Shown one piece after another: positions 22,190-32,841 of a DNA stretch of 64,000 nucleotides. The position numbers were made by a program, and so were the translations under genes. Within the stretch, counting starts at the first letter, position 1, and every line of letters starts with the position of its first letter. The notes below the pieces were generated by a model. It saw only the letters and a program-made list of their open reading frames with translations, was not told the origin of the DNA and did no database searches. The DNA lies in contig WHUZ01000047.1 of assembly GCA_015179045.1 (NCBI GenBank), positions 310,001-374,000 on the forward strand, written 5' to 3'. This DNA is from Kalaharituber pfeilii (Eukaryota; Ascomycota; Pezizomycetes; Pezizales; Pezizaceae).

Positions 22190-23524
22190 TCACACCGCCC
22201 CGCCCCCCACCTTGCCTTCCCCTCCTCCTCCTCCTCCTCCTTCTCCCATTCCCCGCCAGCCCCCCATCACCCGCAGCCCTCCATCCACCACCAAATTCAC
22301 CCCATTCACATACTCACACTCGACCAAAAATAGCGCCGCTTTCGCAACCTCCTCGGGCCTCCCGAGCCTCCTCAAAGGAATCCCCTCCACCGCTCCCGGC
22401 GAAAGCTGACCCCGAATCATGTCCGTGTCGATGTATCCCGGGGAGATCGCGTTGACGCGGATCGGGTGCCGGGATTGGGAGAGCTCCGAGGCAAGAACGA
22501 GCGTAAGCGCTTCGATGCCAGCTTTAGAGGCGGAATATATTGAGGACCCGGGGAGGGGGCAGTGGGAAAGAATAGAGGAAATGTTGATGATGACTTTGTG
22601 AACAATTGGGGTTAGTTATTAGGAAATACTTGGCTGGAGGGGAGTTGGATTCGTGAGAGAAGAAGGGGGGGGGCGGCTTACCGCCATGGGAAACACGCCG
22701 TCGGATCATCTGTTTGGAAACGTGCTTACAGGCGAGGGCTGTGCCAATGAGGTTGGTGTTGATGACGTCTTTGATTGTGGAGAGAGAGGTGGCGGTGAGC
22801 AGAGAGCGGTGGGTGATGCCCGCGGCGTTGATCAGGATGGTGGGAGCGGGAGGCGGTGGTAATGTGGATATGGACTGTTGGCGGGGAATGGGGGGACAGG
22901 TGTTGGTTGCTTGCTGGTGGTGAGTTGCGCGAGGAGGGAGGAGGGAGGAGGGGAGCAAAGGGAATATAATTTGCAAATCAAAGGGCATCAACCAAGATCC
23001 AACGAATGAACAATCTATCTCGTCCAGCCGATTCCCCCTTCCCATAGGAATTCAAATGTAAAGCTCATACTGGGGTCACAAGAACTTACCTCCCCCGCCT
23101 TCCTCACCCCTATGCCATCCCCCTTCCACTTGAGAACCTCCGCCCACGTCCCCTCCTCCTCCACAGGTCCGGCAACGTACCCGTGGACCTGTCTATACTT
23201 TGCTCCTTCCCCACCCTGTGCGCCCTTCTCTCCCCCAGCCATGTCCGTCGAAACATTAAGAATCGGCAACCCGTCCACAGCCCGCTGGAGATCTGCCGAA
23301 GACCTGGAGACAAGCAGACACGATGCGCCGTTTTTGGCAAAGAGATTTGCGATTGCTAGGCCGATGCCGCGGGACGCACCAGTGATGACTGCAAGGTTGT
23401 TGATGAGGGGAGGGAGGGGCATTGGCGGGGTGTGTTCGAGTGCGCAGAAATTGGGCTTCCTATTGGTGGCAGGCTGGGTTGTAGAGAATTGTGTGATTGA
23501 CAGATGTTGGTATCCGGTCGACAT
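22190..23524 (-). CDS. OAR1: 3-oxoacyl-[ACP] reductase, short-chain dehydrogenase (OAR1/CBR4 type)
   Basis: Exons in transcript order: 23524-23090, 22874-22682, 22593-22190 (343 aa). A Rossmann start LAVITGASRGIGLAIANLF (about residues 43-61) gives the TGxxxGIG cofactor motif. ILINAAGITHRSLL supplies the NAAG motif, VIINISS the catalytic Ser, and IYSASKAGIEALT the YxxxK pair. RVNAISPGYIDTDMIRGQL and VNGVNLVVDGGL complete a FabG-like SDR. Blocks such as NTNLIGTALACKHV resemble human CBR4 and yeast OAR1, the mitochondrial type II fatty acid synthesis reductase; an N-terminal Ser/Thr/Gln-rich leader fits targeting. The first intron is long (215 nt) for this window. The tail after the fold ends in a Gly-rich run ([19 protein letters not shown]), which is unusual. 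Assignment to OAR1 rather than another SDR is likely, not proven. Confidence 0.82.
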
Positions 23525-24107
23525 TCACCCAAGTCACGTGACAGAATGTCAAATAAACGAACTGTTCATAGTCAATGATTGCACGCAATTGCTATACTAT
23601 TACTTGAACGGTGGGCCTGATAACACAGACAGTACTACGATTTGCCCAATCGCAACTATCATACAGATAAATGCATTTTCCGAACCATGATTCAAACGTT
23701 TTGTATTGTATGAACGCCGAACCAAATGAAAACTATAAAATGCAATTGAAGGCGGGCGAATCCGTAGAAACCGAGACGAACAAAAGAAAATATATAAACA
23801 TCAAATAATTTACACTGCATCAGTTTCTTCTTCCACCCTCATTAACTCCACATTTCGTCCACTCAAAGTGCATTGTTGAGGTGTCGACAATGGGAAATCC
23901 CAAGAGCAGCAGGCGCCGGCGTTGCTGTTGGATCTACTTCTGTGGCGCTGGATTGCGATTTAGCACTATGATGTTAAAATATAATACCAACGGTATATGA
24001 AAATCGGTATCAAGTGACGCAATTGATTTCTTTTTTTCAACTTCCATGGCAACTCCCTCGGCTGCCCAGCCTCTTCTGGCACACTATAAGCGGCCGCACT
24101 TCCACCA
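23525..24107. other. Intergenic between RPB8 3' end and the SDR start
   Basis: The region near 23525-23700 should carry the SDR promoter; it contains TCACGTGA at 23534-23541, a palindromic E-box-like site about 10 bp upstream of that start codon. The remainder is AT-rich 3' flank of RPB8. No gene is seen. Confidence 0.45.
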
Positions 24108-24603
24108 TTACTTCTTCATTAGCAGGTAAATGTTGTCTATCCTCAGATTTGATAATCTCTTGTGCGGGCCCTCAAGAAGCATCAGCAGCCCTCCGAAGCT
24201 TGCATACACTTTTCTACATTCAAGGATCAGCTGATACCGTCTCCATACCTAGGAAAGTCCCTGACACTGTGCTGAATACTCACATATTATCTCCCCCCTC
24301 CTCAAACCTATACACCTTCCCATAACACACATAGTCGAACCCATCCGCCAGACTTCCCTCCCCATCCATCGCCTCCCGCCAGCCCGTCGCCGTATCGTCG
24401 TCCTTGCGCCCGTCTAGATTTAATGTCGTGGCAACCACAAGCTGCAGTGTATCATCTTCGAACACAGGAAACAGCTCGTGGTTGATGTCGAGGTGGAAGG
24501 AGAGGTCGTCGCGCACGCCAAAGATGCGTGAGACGCGGTCGTACTTTGCGGAGTTGATGGAGGTGATCCGGAAGGACTCGTCGAGCAGGAGCGAGTCGGA
24601 CAT
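24108..24603 (-). CDS. RPB8: RNA polymerases I, II and III common subunit RPABC3 (RPB8)
   Basis: Exons in transcript order: 24603-24284 and 24213-24108, joined by a 70-nt intron (141 aa, normal for the family). The N-terminus MSDSLLLDESFRITSINSA followed by KYDRVSRI matches RPB8. HLDINHELFPVFEDDTLQLV follows, and the second exon restores VYASFGGLLMLLEGPHKRL and the terminal IYLLMKK. RPB8 is a single OB-like fold subunit shared by all three nuclear RNA polymerases. The second exon was found by matching the expected C-terminus and gives an exact in-frame join. It is divergent from CLP1 with 429 bp between start codons. Confidence 0.95.
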
Positions 24604-25032
24604 GGCTGGTGAGGTTTGGAAGTTTTCCTTTGGCTTTTGTGTGTAGTTGGGCGCTGTGGAGTGGCTGGAGGGCCTTGACAGTGAAAGTGTTTGTTACTTC
24701 CCGCAGTCTTCAATGCGGCGCTGACGATAAAACGTTCCCTGCGCCAAGACTGCACAGCCCTGCCCCTGCCGCAGAGCCGCAGAGCCGCTCGCGTTTCTGC
24801 GTCCCGCGTATCATACCTTAGTTCGCACATCCAAGAGTCTCATGCCAAGACCCTATACTAGTAACTGACCTCCTCATCAATCAGCGACGCGGTCCTCATC
24901 GCAGTTACCCTCAAGTCCACTTAAGCACACATTCCACCTCCCTGCGACCCGACCTCAACTGTACGACTCCCCCCACAGCTCCGACCACTCGACTACTCGC
25001 CCGAAGCGTTCACCTGTCCAATCAATGCAAAT
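24604..25032. promoter_or_regulatory. Bidirectional promoter between RPB8 and CLP1
   Basis: A 429-bp interval separates two divergent start codons, so both promoters must lie here. It is moderately GC-rich near RPB8 and CT-rich (CACCTCCCTGCGACC) near CLP1. No TATA box is evident. Confidence 0.6.
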
Positions 25033-26744
25033 ATGAGCGTCCCAGGATTGCAGCTCGTAGAGCTGAATGTTTGTCCGTCCCGCCCCCAGTCAAGCTAACT
25101 GACAGTTGAAGAGGAATTCAAAATCGACCACATTTAAACTCATCAAGAATCCTTCCACCCAAGAATCACACAAACTAACCCAATACTCCTTCTCCCCCTT
25201 AGGAAAGCGAATCCGTAACCACCCACAACATTGCCAAAGGCTGCGAATGGCGCTTCGAAGTCGCCCACGGCGAGGAAGTTGAAGTCAAAGTACCCACCCA
25301 ACCTCCCACCCATCTTCCCCCGCAATTCAATTCATCCCCCCACCCACCACCCCACTAACCTCATCTCGGCCCCCCAATCTAGCTTCTCTCCGGCACCGCA
25401 GAACTCTTCGGCACCGAGCTCCCCACCGCCCACAAATTCACCTTCTCCGGCATCAAGGCGGCCATCTACACCTGGCACGGATGCGTTCTCGAAGTCCGGG
25501 GCCGTCCATCCGTCGAATACGCCGCCGAAGAGACCCCCATGACTATCTACGCCAACCTGCACTTCGCCCTGGAGCGTATACGTGGCGAGGTAGCTGAGGC
25601 TCTGACAAGCTCTGTCTCCGCTTCGAAGGACCAACAAGCCCAAACAAATGGTCACCCTCGTCCTCGATCCCCATCCCAAAATATCGGCCCTAGAATCATG
25701 CTGCTTGGTCCCGCCGACGCCGGAAAAACCACGCTCGTTAAGATCCTCACCGGCTATGCAATCCGTTCCCACCGCAAGCCGTGCGTTGTGAACCTCGACC
25801 CCCGTGAAGGCGTTCTCTCCCTCCCGGGAACACTCACCGCGACCTCCTTCTCCACGACCATGGACGTCGAAGACGGTTTCGGTACCTCTCCCACGACAGC
25901 ACCGTCTCTTGTGCCAGTGAAATTGCCCCTAGTTTACTACTATGGCTTCGAAACCCCCGACTCCAACACCAAGCTGTACAAGAAACTCGTTTCCCGGATG
26001 GCGCTCGCTGTCACCTCTCGTCTCGGCGAGGACCCCGACGCACAAGCTTCCGGGCTCATAATCGACACTCCTTCTACCCTCGCCCAGACCGCTTCTTACG
26101 ACCTAATCCAGCACATCGTCGCCGACTTTGGCGTAACTTGCCTCGCCGTCGTCGGCTCCGAGCGCCTCTACTCGGACCTTTTACGCCGCTATGAATCCAC
26201 CGCTTCCACCCCCTCGAATCCAACCCAATTAACTACCCCGCACCCCGTCTCCGTAATTAAAATTCCCCAATCCGGCGGGTGCGTCGACCGCCCACAGTCC
26301 TTCATCCGCGCCCAAGTGCACCACCAAGTGAAATCGTACTTCTTCGGCGAGTCCCCCAAGCGCACGCTGTCCCCGTACACAATGACAATCGACTTCTCGC
26401 TGCTCCACCTCTACCGCATCACGGACTCTCCATCGGAGCTGATGGCAAATAAGAGCCTTCTGCCTGGGGGCGCTGCGCCGGGAGAGCTGGCGCTGCCGTT
26501 GCTGGAGAGGATCACGGTGCCGGATAGAGGGCTCACGCAGTGTGTGGTCGCGCTGATGCATTGTGGGGTTGCGGACCCTGTCGAGGTTGTGGCGGAGGCG
26601 GGGGTCATTGGGTTCGTATATGTGGTCGAGGTTGAGGAAGTTAAGAAGAGGATGAAGGTGTTGGCGCCGGTTGCAGGAAGGTTACCGGGGGCGGTGGGGG
26701 TTGTGGGATGGTGGCCGGAAGCTGGAGGGGGGCTGGTAGGGTGA
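25033..26744 (+). CDS. CLP1: mRNA cleavage and polyadenylation factor CLP1
   Basis: Exons: 25033-25068, 25203-25289, 25383-26744 (494 aa). CLP1 belongs to the cleavage factor IA complex with PCF11 and acts in nuclear pre-mRNA 3'-end formation. The N-terminal beta domain is restored by splicing: EWRFEV, then VEVKLLSGTAELFGTEL across the second intron, then IYTWHGCVLEVRG. The P-loop reads LLGPADAGKTTLVK (about residues 147-160). VVNLDPREG is the Walker-associated strand, and LIIDTPS the next. The C-terminal domain carries the conserved GVIGFVYV block. It is similar in length to other fungal CLP1 proteins. The 36-nt first exon (MSVPGLQLVELN) is the least certain part, but it opens with the conserved M-S-x-P-G-L start. 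Confidence 0.93.
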
Positions 26745-27235
26745 AGGGATGCGGGTGTGTGCGGAGGGATGGGAAATTTGGGTGAGGGGGTAGGGGAGTC
26801 AGAGTTGTTGTTATCTTGGAATCAAATGTTATGATATCGCAACATACTTGTCATTTGTTAAGTATGTAATGAAATACATAGGAAAAGAATAGTAATTGTG
26901 CATATGTCTGTATGCATGAATGGCATGTAGAAGTACAAGAGGACCTAAGCTGATTGTTGAACAATGTATGCCCAAACAACCTCAATCACAGTGGCCCATT
27001 CATTCAAGAAATGTCATCAAACAAGGCTAACAAAAAAAAAAAAAAAAGAACAAAACCATATAAAAATACAATACAAACAAAAACTGAATATACTTGAATG
27101 TTAATGCATCGCCGAAAATGCCAAAGTTCAATTATACATAAGACATAATATGTACTCTATCCCCCCTATCACCTCACCTCACCATGCCACCACACCACAA
27201 CCCTCCAACAAACCTCCCCACCCACACCTACATCC
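26745..27235. other. Convergent intergenic between CLP1 and PPG1
   Basis: AT-rich 3' flanks of both genes, with an A15-type tract near 27030 and AATACA/ATAAAA stretches. No gene is seen. Confidence 0.5.
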
Positions 27236-28565
27236 TTACAGAAAGTACTCCACCACAACCCCCTGCTTCTCTTGCTCCTTCTCCCTCATCATCTCATTAT
27301 CCGGGCTTGCGTCAAACACATTAAAGTACTTCTCCCCATTCTCCCCCACCTCCAACACACTTGCCATATTTCCGCATCGATAGCAATAATTCGGCGCGCT
27401 CCACACCGTGCTTAGGCGGTCGTTGTATAGCTGCTGGTATCCCTCCTGGCAAAGCTGGTGCGCGCGCAAGATGTGCGACATGTTGTTTACCGCGAGAAAC
27501 TTGGACACAACGGCAGCGCCAAAGGTGTAGCCGGCACCGCGCGGGGAGAGGTAGAATTCGTCGCGGTCGGGGTCGGGGTCGGACCAGACAAGGTCAGCCA
27601 TTGGACCTTCATGAGGGATTTCTTGCAACAAAAATCAGTTGGTGACCAGTGTGTGAGGAGATGGCACTGCAAGAGGGGTCGTACCTCGGAAGCGGTCTAT
27701 GACTTTAATTTGGTCGATGGAGTGTATTGATGGAGAAAGACCTAAAAGAGTAACCACAGTTTAGCATTTTCACCTTCATGAAGCAGGTGTGGTGAATTGA
27801 TCTGTTGACCTTACCTCCATGCACACAAAAGATATCATTATTAATCACAACGCTCAACGTCAAAAAGTCAAACATATCCGTAAAGTAATGCCACACATTT
27901 GCATTTCCATACTTTCGATGACACTCGGTATAGAACCCATAGCTCTGCGTCACACCTCTTGACTCGTGGTTTCCTCGAATCAGATGAACCCGGTTCGGCC
28001 ACCGCAATTTGTAGCAAACCAGTAGACTTATCGTCTCTACGCTAAAGAGACCACGGTCAACGTAGTCTCCCAAAAAAAGGTAGTTTGTGTCTGGACAGGG
28101 TCCTCCAATCTTGAAGATTTCGAGCATGTCCCAGAACTGCCCGTGGATGTCACCGACGACGGTTACGGGAGAGCGAATATGCACGACGTTGGACTCTTTC
28201 ATAAGGAGTTCTTTGGTTTTGGCGCATATTGCCTCGATGACCGATTCGGCAAGCAGCTCCTTTCTGTAGAGGCATTCTATGCAGGCATCAAGGTCGACTG
28301 AAGCTAGAAAACAACATGAGAATAGTTATTAGCATTTTTGCGAATTAGGGTCTCGCATAATTTTGGAGGTTGTGCAGCGCAAGCAGCGCTCTTGATCAAG
28401 CAAAATATAGAAGGACAACAGGTGGCAAAAAGTGCAGTAGTAATGAGGTGAAATGTTTGAGAGAAAAAAAAGAACAGGTGAAACTGGCAAAAAGTGCAGT
28501 AGTAATGAGGTGAAATGTTTGAGAGAAAAAATGAACAGGTGAAACGAACCGGGAAGCCCAGGCAT
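27236..28565 (-). CDS. PPG1: Serine/threonine protein phosphatase PPG1 (PP2A-like)
   Basis: Exons in transcript order: 28565-28550, 28303-27815, 27741-27685, 27621-27236 (315 aa). All metal and catalytic motifs of the PPP family are present: [25 protein letters not shown] and the late [11 protein letters not shown]. The N-terminus ([19 protein letters not shown]) is made by splicing a 16-nt first exon across a 246-nt intron. Features such as [34 protein letters not shown] and the [19 protein letters not shown] block fit the fungal PPG1 branch rather than canonical PP2A; the tail ends VVEYFL. PPG1 enzymes act with STRIPAK-like complexes in several fungi. The first intron contains a tandem duplication (listed separately). 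Confidence 0.9.
28424..28546 (-). repeat. 62-bp tandem duplication inside PPG1 intron 1
   Basis: Two adjacent units starting GGCAAAAAGTGCAGTAGTAA (at 28424 and 28486) are nearly identical, differing in the length of one A-run and a few bases. They account for about half of the unusually long first intron. Confidence 0.88.
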
Positions 28566-30568
28566 ACCAAGCGGAGTTCGCGCGGCAGCGCCAGACGGGC
28601 AGAGATTTTGGGGGCTAATGTTCTCTGTACTTGGTAAGGAGTGGAAAGAACAAAAGCTGGAAGCAGGCTTTTTTTGGTATTGATCTCGGGAACGGCGTCA
28701 ACAACTTGGATTAGGGGCATGGCGGGGTGCGGTTCATGTGGGCTGGGCGAGGTTCGGTTTGATTTGATAGTGGGGGAAGGGTGGGTGGGGGGAGGGGTAT
28801 TTGCAAGCAACACTATCCACCAGAGTGGGTCGTGGAGTTGGACGAGTCAACCATACCTTAAGCTTCTGTCACTTGTCAATGAGCAATGTGGCTTGCGAAG
28901 CTCGATTGGGAGCCAGGGGATGAGAGGATCGACCGGGGGAGATTAGTCTGGTTGGGAGAAATGCTCGGGGTTGCACCCGTAGGGGACGTGAAACGAAGCC
29001 TCTCCTGCCAACGGACGTAGGCGAGGGGGGGGGGGGGTGCAAAAGGGCTGATTGGAGCAGAAGAAGTTCGATGACTGTTCGGAGAGCTCCAAAGAATACT
29101 TGGGTATGTACAGTACGCCCGAGGCCGGGGGGGGGGGGAGTGTGTGACCGTGTGGGAAGTGGGGGACAGGCGATACCGAGAGCAGAGGGTGGGGGGAGAG
29201 CGAGGCAGAAGAGGAGGAGGAGGGGAGGGGAGGGGAGGGGACTGGCCGGGCTTGTGCTGCAGCCACCGCAGGGGGCCACGGATGGCACGCACAGTGCAGT
29301 GCAGGCGATGCAGACAGCATGTCTGGGGGGGGGGAAGGGGGAGGGGGAGGGGGAGGGGGAGGGGAGGAGGACGGGGCCGAGATCGCAGGGCGCGTCTCAC
29401 CACAGCAGAGGCAGAGCCTCGCCGCAGCCACGGCGGGGCACACAGCAACTGCGGTGGGCAGGCAGCCTGCGCCGGGCGAGCGCTGGCATGCTTATCTTCA
29501 CAGCCTGCTCCCCCCCCACCCCCTCCCCCGCTCTACACCACGCCTGATGCCTTACCCGTGCCGTGCTGTGCACTCTCGCCCGGCTCTGCTAGCAACTCTA
29601 ACTCAGCCCTGCGCGCCGTTCAGTGGCCGCCCTGGCCCGCCCTGGCCCTGGCCCGCCCACTGGCCGACCCCGATCTTGTAGAGCACCGATCACGGTGCAT
29701 GCGCATCTACTGGCATGAGTCCGCCCCTGCTTCTGCAGTCCCTCCCCCCCCCAACCCCCCAACCCCCCAACCCCCAACCCCACCACCCTCCACCGCTCTC
29801 CAAGCGTCCTGTGTCGGCCCGTCGACAACAGGAACTGGAGCCCACTCGCCTCCTGGGCACGCATCGAGCAGATCTCCGGCGCAGATCCAAGCTGCGATCC
29901 CCGGGGCGTCCTCAATCTTATCGGCTCGGCCCCGCTGCTACGCCATGCCTGTAGAGCACATCCCGGCCCCAGCACGAGCATGTCCACCGCAAAGCAACGG
30001 CAAAAAAATAAAGTGAACCCCAGCCTCGACGTGACCCCAACTTCTCGCTGCTCTGCCCTTCTCGACAGGCGGGCCCGCCCCCCTCCCCCAGCGCTATTCC
30101 CCATTGCCTCCTCCGTGTTCCAATCTCTCCATCCCCTCCTCTCCCCTCCCCGTACCCATCACCCTGCTCCCCCCCCTCCCCCCTCCCCCCTCCCCGCCCT
30201 CCTCTCCCCTCCCCCGCCCACTCACACAGCTCATTATTCCATTCCCTCGCAACTCATCGGCACTAATTCCACGTCCTGAACGCACCCGCAAAAACGGTCG
30301 GCTCTGCGGCGAAGGTGCACAGATAGACCCTCCTGGCAAGGCCCGCACTGGAAATTCCACCTCCCTTACCTGTGGATCATCTCACTTGTGGTTTCGTAGT
30401 TGACGCGGTCCAATTTGCCTCTTTCTCCGCCAATCCAGTGCGGAAAGAGGGCGGCTCCAGGTTGAGCATACAAGGCAATACATTACCCACTACATTACTG
30501 AATCAGGATCGTATCTACTACTCGGCTTGGGCCCCTCGGAGTGCAAAGGAGGGAAAAAGGGAAAAAAG

Positions 30569-30602
<34 letters not shown>

Positions 30603-30920
30603 AGCAAAGGAAAAAGAAAAAAGAAAAAAGAAAAGAGAGAGTAAAAGGAAAGGACGGGTTGCCTACTCGAGTCACTGGCGCAAGCGAGCAAAACCTATAA
30701 CTACCCCTCTAGCTGAACTTTCTCTTAATCATCTGATACTTGAAAAGAACAAGCTTGTCGACCCCAAATTCACGAACCGGCGTCCTCCTCTCCCTTTTCT
30801 TTATCTTCCTCCTCAACCTACCAATTGAAGAACTTTACGCTGCTTCTCACAACCTCTAGTATCTCGCCTTTTCAACGCCCACTGGTGCATGTCTCATAAT
30901 TCTGTTGCTGAGCTGTTACG
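28566..30920. other. 2.35-kb divergent intergenic region, very GC-rich and purine-skewed
   Basis: Between PPG1 and the CCHC gene. It contains GGGGA-type arrays (29220-29240, 29330-29365), C-rich counterparts (29750-29785, 30170-30215), and an A32 run (30569-30600) about 320 bp before the downstream start codon. Many overlapping open frames (the longest 29144-30016 +) are Gly/Arg/Pro low complexity and I reject them as genes. It presumably holds both promoters. Confidence 0.55.
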
Positions 30921-32841
30921 ATGAATCCACTAACACCAGGACCTCCTCCTCCTCTACCTCCGCATCATCAGCCCTACCAGAGCTATTACCCACCTCCTGT
31001 GACTGCTGCACCGGTGCATCACGGCCAACACCCAGTAACCCAGCCGTGTTTCAATTGCGGAGCTACAACCCATTGGGCTCAACAGTGTCCGGAACCCCGC
31101 CGGAATGTCCCTGCGTTAGTTCGATCCTCTCCACTGATACTTTTCTGAATTTGGGCTAAGCAAGATTCATACAGTGGTTCCGTTCAGTCAAAACCGCGTA
31201 ATCGAGGAATCAAAGGTGGCCCTGGGCCAATTATAACCCGGTACCCACCACCACATCCTCAGCATTACCACAGTTCTCCGTATACCACGGCAGGACCCCC
31301 AGTCCAGAGTCCGTCAGCGCCTCCGCCGTATCAACAGCAATATGGAGCTCCTTACGGTGCCCCTCCGCCGCCGCCGCCGCCCCCCCCTCCGCAACCGCTC
31401 CCCTCTCAGCAGCCTCCTGCCCCACATTATGCAGCACCTCCACCACAAGCACCATATCAGGCCCCACCATATCAAAGTCAAGTTAATCCTCCATATCAAC
31501 CGCCACCATCTGCATACCCACCAGCACCATACCCACAACAGGCGCCGCCTCCACCTGCACCCCCACCTCATCATCATCAAAACCCTTACTATCCCCAGCA
31601 CCAAGGATACCCAACTACATATCGAACCCCAGTGCCACCACCTGCAACAACGGCATATCAGTTCTATGGACAATCAAGCCCTCCTGCTCCAACTAGTACC
31701 TATCCTATTCCCTCCCACAGGCCCCCCCATCATGGGCGACATCCTCGGCATAATCCTGCTGCTCCGCAAGCGCAGTCCCAGCAGAGGCACGCTGTGCCTG
31801 ACCAAACTGGCCCTTCCCCGAGTGCTGGTCCAATCAGTAAGCAAACATCACTCTAGATAGGAGTTATTGATTTTTGTTTGTTTTTTAACATTTTGATGAA
31901 GCAGTTTGGAGACCTGCTCAGCGCGTTGAGAGGCCATTAGCAGCAACTTTAGAAGAAAGCGAAAAAGCTGACGAACAAGCCCCCTCTGAACAAGAAAATA
32001 CAAGCGGTAGCATTAGCGAATATTGGACGGCTGACGGCAAGCGAACAAAGGCACATCCAAAGATTTCCGAATTTATAAATGACCCAGCTTTGAAATCAGT
32101 CAGAGGTGGCTACATGCTCATTGAGCTGGACTTTCAAGATCCCATTGATAGCCATGATCTGGGCAAAGAAGATGTACCTATGGAACTGGGAAGCACAAAT
32201 TCAGAAGATGGAAAACCTGATGTGATGGACAAACTCAATGGAATTCTATCCCGCCAATCGCCAGAGCCTGGTAGTGAATTTAGAGCCCCTATGGACGGTG
32301 AATTCGGGCGAAGAAGCAGCATAAAACGAGAAAACCGGAAAGAGTCTCGAGATTTAACGGCTCATTCGCCTCGTCGCGGGAGAAGCAAAAGTCCTGCTTT
32401 ACAAGATTCCACGTATGCATCATACCGCTCTAGGACCCCTAGTGGGGGCGCATCTGTCAGAAGGAACCGAACGCAGCATCCTCTTCCTGCCAAACCTGAT
32501 TCCTCGCTGGACACATCTACTAAATCTCCGCCAAAAGCGTTGGAGGTTTCAGCCAATCCCTCTACAGATTACGCACCTATGAAGATAAAAGAAGAAAAGG
32601 CAAGGTCAAGGTCAAGGTCTGCGTCACCCGCTAGGAGGGACAAAGAGGATGACAGGCGCCGTCACCGAGACTACAATACGCAGCCTGTAGATGAATCTCA
32701 GGATAAATGGAAGGGTGCAAAGGATAACAAAAAGCGACGTACGAGTGGCGCTAATGGTATTCCCGCAGTATTTGGGTGAGTTCATTCCCCTCGATATCCC
32801 AAAGTATATAAGTTAACAATCAATGTAGCCGTCGGTGGTAG
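30921..32841 (+). CDS. Proline-rich CCHC zinc-knuckle protein with RS-like tail
   Basis: Exons: 30921-31114, 31175-31836, 31905-32775, 32829-32841 (579 aa). One retroviral-type zinc knuckle, CFNCGATTHWAQQCP (C-x2-C-x4-H-x4-C), sits near residues 41-55. It is followed by a very Pro/Tyr/Gln-rich region of about 210 residues containing a run of ten prolines. The third exon encodes a more ordered block (ISEYWTADGKRTKAHPKISE then SVRGGYMLIELDF) and an Arg/Ser-rich tail (ARSRSRSASPARRDKEDDRRR). Knuckle plus RS-like sequence suggests a nuclear RNA-binding role, but no specific function can be assigned. The last exon is only 13 nt (encoding the end of GRRW), so the extreme C-terminus is uncertain. 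No transposon gag context is seen. Confidence 0.8.

Noticed and set aside
29144..30016. 290-codon plus-strand frame in the PPG1/CCHC intergenic region
   Set aside because: Gly/Arg then Pro runs derived from GGGGA and CCCCA arrays; no conserved segment.
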